Shown here piece after piece: positions 1-10,000 of a stretch of DNA of 10,000 nucleotides. The stretch covers positions 12,978,106-12,988,105 of the forward strand of contig CM022666.1 of the NCBI GenBank assembly GCA_012295275.1, in the 5' to 3' direction. A model generated the notes under the pieces. That model was not told the origin of the DNA, made no database searches, and saw only the letters and a program-made list of their open reading frames with translations. The translations under genes were made by a program, and so were the position numbers. How positions within the stretch are numbered: position 1 is the stretch's first letter; each line of letters begins with the position of its first letter. This stretch comes from Chrysomallon squamiferum (Eukaryota > Mollusca > Gastropoda > Neomphalida > Peltospiridae).

Positions 1-21
1 TTGTTACTATTATGATTTCAG

Positions 22-6280
<6,259 letters not shown>

Positions 6281-6442
6281 AACCCGCCTCTTCACACCAC
6301 TGAACGGAGAATAATGCGCGTCTAAAAATAGTTCGAAACGTTTGACAAAACACTGATGTCATTGACAATGTCAGTATGACGCATCACAGCTTCCTAGAAT
6401 GAAAATTGAACCGCATGTAAAAAGTTCCAAGAATACATCGCA

Positions 6443-6448
6443 ATTAAA
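6443..6448 (+). promoter_or_regulatory. Candidate proximal poly(A) signal ATTAAA
   Basis: ATTAAA 163 bases after the stop codon, followed by a GACATA possible cleavage site and a GT-rich CTGGTTTCG. It would give a short 3' UTR. Confidence 0.3.
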
Positions 6449-7043
6449 CTATTTCTGACATACGCTGGTTTCGCTATAATAATTTTTAAAGCCAGATGTA
6501 TCACATTTTCTACATTTTTACTATTATTATTATTATTATTCAGAAATATTCACTTATAATGTAATTTTTTATATTTAATTTTTTTTTTTCTAAAATGTAT
6601 ATTTCTATTTGCATGTGATTTTTACTTTTTTGCATTTTTATTACAAAACATTTTTTATTGCATGAAAATATACATATTTCACCTATTTTGTACTCGTCAA
6701 TGAACACTTTTATGAATAAGAAGATATACATGTATATGTTTTGTGTGTCGTGTGTATAAATACTGTGTTTATTTGTGTGCTGCGTGTGTTTACGCATATT
6801 TTTATATTTCTTGTGCCTAGTGACTCAGCAAGATAAAGAAAGCACGTGCGCATGCGTGATTGTATTTTATAAACATGTACAATTTTTATATCCAAATCTG
6901 GCTCCATTAACTTTTGTCTTCAGCATATCAGAAGAAAGAATATTTCGTACTTCCTAATACATATACATACATAAAAAATCATGTACCTATCCACCATTGC
7001 TTTGATATATGTTTTAAAGCAGTTTTGTACTGTAAACCCCTAC

Positions 7044-7045
7044 AA

Positions 7046-7076
<31 letters not shown>

Positions 7077-7103
7077 ACAAACAAACAAATAAATAAATGA
7101 AAA
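7044..7103. repeat. (AATA)n / (CAAA)n array
   Basis: About eight AATA units, then three CAAA units and more AATA. It creates several AATAAA hexamers by chance, so it is ambiguous as a poly(A) signal. It may also be the eroded tail of a retroposon. Confidence 0.85.
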
Positions 7104-7672
7104 GAAAAAAATAAATAAAAATAAATGAAAAGAAATCAGAATAATAACAAATTCAATCTACAAGCAACAATCGATTAAATTATACCTACAACTAAACAGA
7201 CAAACAGACAAGAGGCGGATCTAGAATTTCGTGATATATATATATCTTACAATATACATAAAAAAATACTTATGTTCCAAAGAACGGGTCTGCGCATACT
7301 GGACTCAATGCACCTACCCTGAATCCTCTTTTGTAAAGCAAACCAAGATAAGAAATAATAATAACTGTTAATAATATGTTATCTAAATCATTGCTCATTC
7401 AGTCGTGGTATTTTTGCCTCTTATTGTTTTTCTCTTAACATTTTTATCATGTTTCCCAAAAATTATTTTATACTGTACACTTCCATTTTGCGTTTTCATT
7501 TGTACATCTCTTTTACTGCAATATGTAATTGATCATTATTATGCCTTTATGTTTTTCGATTTTATGCTTTATTATATATTTATAAGAATTTTACTTATCA
7601 ATCTTTTTTTTTTTTTAATGTTAATTTTATGCATTTATCACGGTATTTGCCATATAACATGACTTCACTGTA

Positions 7673-7678
7673 AATAAA
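7673..7678 (+). promoter_or_regulatory. Likely main poly(A) signal AATAAA
   Basis: AATAAA is followed 10-15 bases later by CTCAAATGAG (cleavage candidate) and then by GT-rich GTCGAGGGTGGTT. The spacing of all three elements is canonical, making this the best 3' end for the calpain transcript. Confidence 0.6.
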
Positions 7679-7739
7679 GTGCTGCTCAAATGAGTCGAGG
7701 GTGGTTATTATTTATATATTTATAAAAATCATTTTTTTA

Positions 7740-7757
7740 CACACACACACACACACA
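7740..7757. repeat. (AC)9 microsatellite
   Basis: Nine AC units just downstream of the predicted calpain 3' end. Confidence 0.93.
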
Positions 7758-7820
7758 AACACCGACGCAAGTTTTCGTAACAGATATTTACATCAATATA
7801 AGAGACAGAGAAAGAGACAG

Positions 7821-7925
<105 letters not shown>

Positions 7926-8540
7926 ATGATGTTTTCATTTCTTGAAAGCTTGTTGCTAAGAAGATGACCAGGAATAGTTAAAATAAACTGTTGAATTTTA
8001 ATGCAATCGTTTTGAAATGTATGGAACTCAAATGAAATAAAACTGACTTTAAAAAAGAAAGAAAATGAAAACTGAAAATGAAAACTGGACTGGAATTAGG
8101 AAAGTCAGTTACGGAGAATATATTCGTAGTTAATATATAGTTCAAGCAGTAACGACTGCCCTGTAAAAGTACAGGAACAAAGGGACAGATGACTTCATAA
8201 TGGATTAAAATAAACTTCACCATGTTTGGTCTTTTGTTGAAATGTATTTACAAAGAACTTATCTGACCTATCTAAACCACAAGTCGGTTTATTAATATCT
8301 CGATCTAGTTCGCACATTTTATTGTTATTAAAACTTGGTTATTGATTCATAAAGAGCGTACACAAAAGATTTAGGATTGTTTACACTTCCGGTGATGTGC
8401 AGGTGACTGGAGTAACCGGACTTTACAGAAGGGTTGGGAAAAAGATCAAAGGTGATTCAGAAGCGAGCGAGTTTACCGCAAGGGAAGTAACTCTGTTAGA
8501 CATAACCACAAACAACTGTAGCGGATGAAGTCATGAATGA

Positions 8541-8575
8541 AAATAATAATAACAGTAACAACAACTACAAAAACT

Positions 8576-8610
<35 letters not shown>

Positions 8611-8690
8611 AATAATAGTAATAGTAGTAGTAGTAGTAGTAATAACAACAACAACAATAATAATAATAAAAATAATAATAATAATAATAA
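8541..8690. repeat. Mixed (AAC)n / (AAT)n / (AGT)n array
   Basis: Blocks of AAT, AAC (about a dozen units), AAT, AGT (about seven), AAC and AAT again. Each block differs from its neighbour by one base in the unit. Runs of Thr or Tyr/Cys in translated frames are repeat artefacts. Confidence 0.93.
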
Positions 8691-9069
8691 ATGTTAATCA
8701 GCTTAAACCAGTAAATCATTTACACCATTTATTTATATTGCCTAAACACAAATTTTCCCGCTCAGTTAACAGTTCATTCTTTCTTTCAACCTGTTTGATA
8801 TGTCTATCTGTCTGTCTGTCTATATTACTATTTATGTAACTGTCTGTCTGTGAGTTTTGTTTTCTTCATATTCTTTTCTAATCTTTATTTTATTTTTTTT
8901 GATCATTATTTTTTATTAATCTTGACTGATTTTTTTTTCTGAAAAGGTGGGGAAAACGGTTCGTGACAAAACGGCCAGATTAGCGGCATTGATTTAACTT
9001 TAAATAATCACAGATTTACATTCCATGTTTGAAGCGGTTCAGGTTGTTTTTTTATTTGAAATATTTTTT

Positions 9070-9135
9070 TATAGAAGTGTTCGTTAAGTCCATGTTCGAA
9101 ACTTCTATACAAAAAAAAAAAAAAAAAAAAAAAAA
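9070..9135. repeat. Hairpin followed by 25-nt poly(A)
   Basis: TATAGAAGTGTTCG at 9070-9083 and CGAAACTTCTATA at 9097-9109 form a 13-bp stem with one bulged base and a 13-base loop. One C later, a run of 25 A starts at 9111; it can pair further with the seven T before the left arm. It could be a retroposon tail or a small foldback element; neither is proven. Confidence 0.7.
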
Positions 9136-9745
9136 TCCGAGGACTGAAAGTTGCAGAACCAGTCGACGTTTCAGTGCTCAGTCAAAGGAACAAAGAGTTT
9201 TAACATAGCCCGAAACCTCGTGAAATCGTTTATTGTTCTCCGTTACGCAATAACAGAAATAAAAATAGTATTCTTGTTGCATCAGTAAGCTTGATGCTGT
9301 AGTAGCTGTTGCAGTCATGGTTTTGTATATTTAATTATTGATTGATTTGTTTCACTGAGTGTTTATTTCTTTTATTATTATTATTATTTTTTTTCTTTTT
9401 CTCTTCTTTTTCTTTTTTTTTTCGTTTGTAATATCGTCTTTTCAAGACAATACCCCCCTTCTTTTTATTCATTTCTTTGTTTACCTTCTTTCCTTTTTTC
9501 TTTTATTTTCATTTTATTTTTTTAATAAATATCTATAATTCTTCGTGAACATTCGTAAACCGTCAAGATACTGGTATTACATAGCGATTTTTTTTATGTT
9601 TTTGTTTTTTCATTGATAAAACTGTTCAAGTCTGAGTATCCGGTTACGTTCCGCTTCTTGGGTTCGACAGGGTTCGGATTCTTAGTGGCTTTTTCCGGAC
9701 ACCAAGTGTAACGTTTCGTTATGACAAATTTCCTATCTGATTCTT

Positions 9746-9778
9746 TATAATGAGTTGTTTCGGCAGCAGCGTTCAGTA
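9746..9778 (+). promoter_or_regulatory. Candidate core promoter (TATA box plus initiator)
   Basis: TATAAT begins at 9746 and TCAGTA (initiator-like, A+1 at 9775) follows 29 bases later, the canonical spacing for RNA polymerase II. The leader from 9775 to the ATG at 9846 is 71 bases and contains no upstream ATG. This supports, without proving, a start for the downstream gene. Confidence 0.45.
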
Positions 9779-9845
9779 GCTCGGATAATATTTCTCAAGA
9801 ATATTTTCCAAACGTCACTGTTTATTTATTATCTTCAACACAAAC

Positions 9846-9875
9846 ATGGACTGGAAAGTCGTTCATTTTCTGGAG
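9846..9875 (+). CDS. Probable first coding exon of a second gene, 3' partial
   Basis: The ATG in CAAACATGG context starts ten codons, MDWKVVHFLE, ending exactly at a consensus donor GAG|GTAAGT in phase 0. The rest lies beyond the window, so the product cannot be recognised; the N-terminus does not resemble the recalled CAPN5 start, so a tandem calpain copy is not indicated. A matching promoter and an ATG-free leader upstream raise confidence. The short length means chance cannot be excluded. Confidence 0.5.
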
Positions 9876-10000
9876 GTAAGTTGGCTTAAGTAATTATTAT
9901 TATTTTTTAAACATTATTTGTATCTCTATATGTTTAAGTATACGTCTGTCAGACAGAAGCTAATAGTTGTCTTAATTATCCATGTACGAAAATATTTTCT

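Larger units (their letters stand above)
6281..7690 (+). other. Probable 3' UTR of the calpain gene
   Basis: About 1.4 kb after the stop codon. It is AU-rich, with ATT and AAAT arrays and no long open frame with real protein character. The end is set by the best poly(A) signal at 7673. An earlier end near 6465 (ATTAAA at 6443) or about 7060-7110 (AATAAA units within the AAAT array) is possible. Confidence 0.55.

Noticed and set aside
7405-7662. 85-codon hydrophobic open frame in the 3' UTR, resembling a membrane protein
   Set aside because: The Phe/Leu/Ile richness follows from T-rich sequence. It has no strong start context, no signal peptide plus topology logic, and it lies upstream of the poly(A) signal of the calpain transcript.
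7978-8223. 81-codon minus-strand open frame
   Set aside because: Composition is typical of AT-rich noncoding DNA, and no motif or splice context supports it.
8938-8998. T-rich tract plus AAAAG followed by a 16-codon frame VGKTVRDKTARLAALI and TAA
   Set aside because: It looks like an acceptor and short terminal exon, but it is very short, unlinked to any donor, and explainable by chance.
9657-9682. GGGTTCGACAGGGTTCGG as a tRNA or SINE B box
   Set aside because: It only partly matches the B-box consensus, and no A box or cloverleaf can be drawn upstream.

Overview
This is eukaryotic (animal) DNA. It holds the 3' two-thirds of one spliced gene on the + strand, an AT-rich intergenic stretch packed with microsatellites, and the probable first coding exon of a second + strand gene at the far right. 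Joining nine exons by GT/AG sites with matching codon phases (22-205, 678-880, 1353-1430, 1963-2140, 2417-2527, 2657-2853, 3669-3787, 5270-5406, 6086-6280) gives an uninterrupted 466-residue reading frame ending in TGA. The protein is a calpain of the calpain-5 (CAPN5 / nematode TRA-3) type: the half of the protease core with the catalytic His and Asn, a beta-sandwich domain, and a C-terminal C2 domain in place of EF-hands. The catalytic Cys and about 170 N-terminal residues lie upstream of the window.

Layout: 1-6280 calpain exons and eight introns. 6281 to about 7690 is a probable AU-rich 3' UTR ending at an AATAAA at 7673. About 7690-9740 is intergenic, with (AC)n, (GA)n, AAC/AAT/AGT arrays and a hairpin next to a 25-nt poly(A) run. 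9746-9875 has a TATA-like box, an initiator-like TCAGTA, a short leader without ATG, and a start codon followed by ten codons and a consensus GTAAGT donor.

The organism is probably a lophotrochozoan, and a mollusc is my best guess. The introns are short and crowded with simple repeats. Intron 7 carries two diverged copies of a sequence that resembles, from memory, the conserved tail of a SINE family common in molluscs. The taxonomic call is an inference.

The most unusual feature is how simple repeats crowd the splice sites. A pure 52-unit GA array starts at the third base of intron 4. A pure 35-unit TC array lies 17 nt into intron 6. Together they bracket exons 5 and 6 and could pair in the pre-mRNA. 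ATT, ACT, TA and TATG arrays sit immediately upstream of other acceptors. I found no new multi-gene system. The findings concern splicing architecture, repeats and regulatory motifs around a conserved gene.
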